Positions 6,397 through 7,530 of a stretch of 7,530 nucleotides of DNA are shown piece after piece. The stretch comes from CAIJMI01 sp964448085 (GTDB lineage: Bacteria > Patescibacteriota > Microgenomatia > UBA10105 > UBA927): positions 1 to 7,530 of the forward strand of contig CAYUUX010000035.1 of assembly GCA_964448085.1 (NCBI GenBank). Direction: 5' to 3'. The position numbers and the translations under genes are program-made. A model generated the notes under the pieces. That model saw only the letters and a program-made list of their open reading frames with translations, was not told where the DNA came from and did not search any database. Position 1 is the first letter of the stretch. Each line of letters starts with the position of its first letter.

Positions 6397-6425
6397 ATTG
6401 ATCAGCACTATTAAGGGGAGTCAGT

Positions 6426-7502
6426 ATGCAGGAAAAAGCTAACGGACAATTTTACGCCCCCAAGGGCAAGGCGGCACCGGTCTGCGCCAAGGGCCAATTC
6501 AAGGTAGGCGTCATCGGGATGGATCATGGTCACATATATGGCATGTGCAACGGGCTTTCCGAGGCGGGCGCTGAAATCGGACCTGTATGGGATCCGGATC
6601 CAGCCAAGATGCAGGGTTTTCTCAAGGCTTTTCCCGACGCTTGGGCTGCATCTTCCGAAGCTGAAGTGCTGGAATCGAAAGATCTGCAGATGATTGCCGT
6701 TGCTCCTGTCCCCTGTGATCGGGGAGCCCTGGGCTTAAAGGCCATGGCCCATGGCAAGGACTATTTCTGCGACAAGCCGCCGCTCACCACACTTGAGGAT
6801 GTGGCCGCCTGCCGAAAAGCTGTGGCGAAGACCGGGCGCAAGTTCGCCGTCTATTACAGCGAACGACTCCACGTGGAAGCCGCTGTCTATGCCGAAAAGC
6901 TTGTATCCGAGGGTGCTATCGGCAAGGTAATTCAGATCATCGGCACCGGGCCGCATAGGATCAGTCTTCCCACCAGACCGGAGTGGTTTTTCGACAGGAA
7001 AAAGTACGGCGGCATCCTGGTGGACTTGGGCTGCCACCATATCGAGCAGATTCTCTTTTTCGCCGGAGCTAAGAATGCCCGCATTACCTCGTCCAGGGTG
7101 ACCAGCTACAAATACACCCAATACCCTAATTTCGAAGACTTCGGCGACGCTTCCTTTGTCACCGACAACGGGGTCTCGGCCTACATGACCGTCCACTGGT
7201 TCACCCCTGACGGCTTAGGCGCCTGGGGTGACGGCCGCACCTTCATCCAGGGTACCGAGGGCTACTTGGAGCTGCGAAAGTACATCGATGTGGCCGCCGA
7301 CCCTGAGGGCGACCATGTAATTTTGGTGAATAACGAAGGCGAGTACCACCACAAGGTTGCGGGCACCGTCGGTTTCCCCTTTTTCGGCCGCCTGGTGCGG
7401 GACTGTCTGGACAGGACCGAGACCTCCATGAGCCAGGAAGTGGTATTCAACGCAATAGAATTGGCCATTAAGGCTCAGCAACAGGCCTGGGCTCAGAACT
7501 AA
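6426..7502 (+). CDS. Gfo/Idh/MocA-family NAD(P)-dependent oxidoreductase
   Basis: This cytoplasmic dehydrogenase family oxidises or epimerises sugars, inositols and other hydroxy compounds using NAD(P). The product has 358 residues, full length. A 25-residue N-terminal extension precedes the Rossmann fold, whose first strand and nucleotide loop read KVGVIGMDHGH (26-36). DKPP (116-119) is the family's E/DKP motif with Lys117 as the expected catalytic lysine. The C-terminal domain carries GGILVDLGCHHIE (195-207), matching the conserved DxGxH block with Asp200 and His204. Later stretches FEDFGDASF (236-244) and WGDGRTFIQGTEGY (267-280) are typical of a well-populated subgroup of unknown substrate. 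AAGGGGAG (6413-6420) lies 5 bases before the ATG. Third positions are GC-rich: 6721-6780 counts 62% GC against 25-35% in sampled stretches of the tctB-like and EamA genes. It lies 152 bases after the EamA gene and may be a separate unit. Confidence 0.92.
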   Translation: MQEKANGQFYAPKGKAAPVCAKGQFKVGVIGMDHGHIYGMCNGLSEAGAEIGPVWDPDPAKMQGFLKAFPDAWAASSEAEVLESKDLQMIAVAPVPCDRGALGLKAMAHGKDYFCDKPPLTTLEDVAACRKAVAKTGRKFAVYYSERLHVEAAVYAEKLVSEGAIGKVIQIIGTGPHRISLPTRPEWFFDRKKYGGILVDLGCHHIEQILFFAGAKNARITSSRVTSYKYTQYPNFEDFGDASFVTDNGVSAYMTVHWFTPDGLGAWGDGRTFIQGTEGYLELRKYIDVAADPEGDHVILVNNEGEYHHKVAGTVGFPFFGRLVRDCLDRTETSMSQEVVFNAIELAIKAQQQAWAQN

Positions 7503-7511
7503 GGATCCTGA

Positions 7512-7526
7512 TACTCCGGTGGAGTA
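7512..7526 (+). terminator. Short hairpin at the window edge, possible terminator stem
   Basis: TACTCC (7512-7517) and GGAGTA (7521-7526) form a perfect 6-bp stem around GGT, starting 10 bases after the oxidoreductase stop codon. The position fits an intrinsic terminator, but only four bases (GGTG) follow before the window ends. None of them begins a U tract, and the 3-base loop is tight. Confidence 0.25.
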
Positions 7527-7530
7527 GGTG

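Noticed and set aside
1..7530. CRISPR array, transposon, toxin-antitoxin or phage-defence system
   Set aside because: No regularly spaced repeats, transposase motifs, terminal inverted repeats or defence-type domains were seen; all full-length genes belong to transport or metabolic families apart from DUF1805.

Overview
The window is a bacterial transport-and-metabolism locus with every recognisable gene on the + strand. It starts in the last 38 codons of an unidentified gene. A compact six-gene run follows (about 239-6273): a periplasmic substrate-binding protein of the tripartite tricarboxylate transporter (TTT) type, its small membrane subunit (TctB-like), its large membrane subunit (TctA-like), a DUF1805/YunC-like protein, a three-domain thiamine-diphosphate (ThDP) enzyme of the acetolactate-synthase superfamily, and a 10-helix EamA/DMT-family transporter. 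After a 152-base gap a Gfo/Idh/MocA-family NAD(P)-dependent oxidoreductase gene follows (6426-7502), and the window ends 28 bases later.

The gaps inside the run are 78, 12, 6, 20 and 0 bases, and most genes have a clear Shine-Dalgarno sequence, so one transcript is likely. The longest internal gap, after the binding-protein gene, holds a perfect 12-bp inverted repeat without a U tract. It looks like an intercistronic stabiliser or attenuator that would keep binding-protein mRNA above membrane-subunit mRNA. The ThDP gene and the EamA gene abut with no spacer (TAA then ATG), which suggests translational coupling.

The gene set reads as uptake (TTT binding protein plus membrane subunits), conversion (ThDP enzyme, probably on a 2-oxo acid or similar carboxylate) and possible efflux (EamA). 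The substrate cannot be read from sequence. DUF1805 has no assigned function that I know of, and its place between transporter and ThDP enzyme is the most useful clue here. The oxidoreductase may belong to the same pathway but has its own leader, and its GC content is visibly higher.

Organism: the binding protein has a cleavable Sec-type signal peptide and no lipobox cysteine. That favours a diderm with a periplasm, because binding proteins of monoderms are usually lipoproteins. Moderate and uneven GC, strong Shine-Dalgarno sequences, a YunC-like protein and this type of oxidoreductase fit a spirochaete (Treponema/Sphaerochaeta-like) or a Firmicutes-related lineage. This is a weak inference. 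I see no rRNA, tRNA, CRISPR array, insertion sequence or regulator gene.
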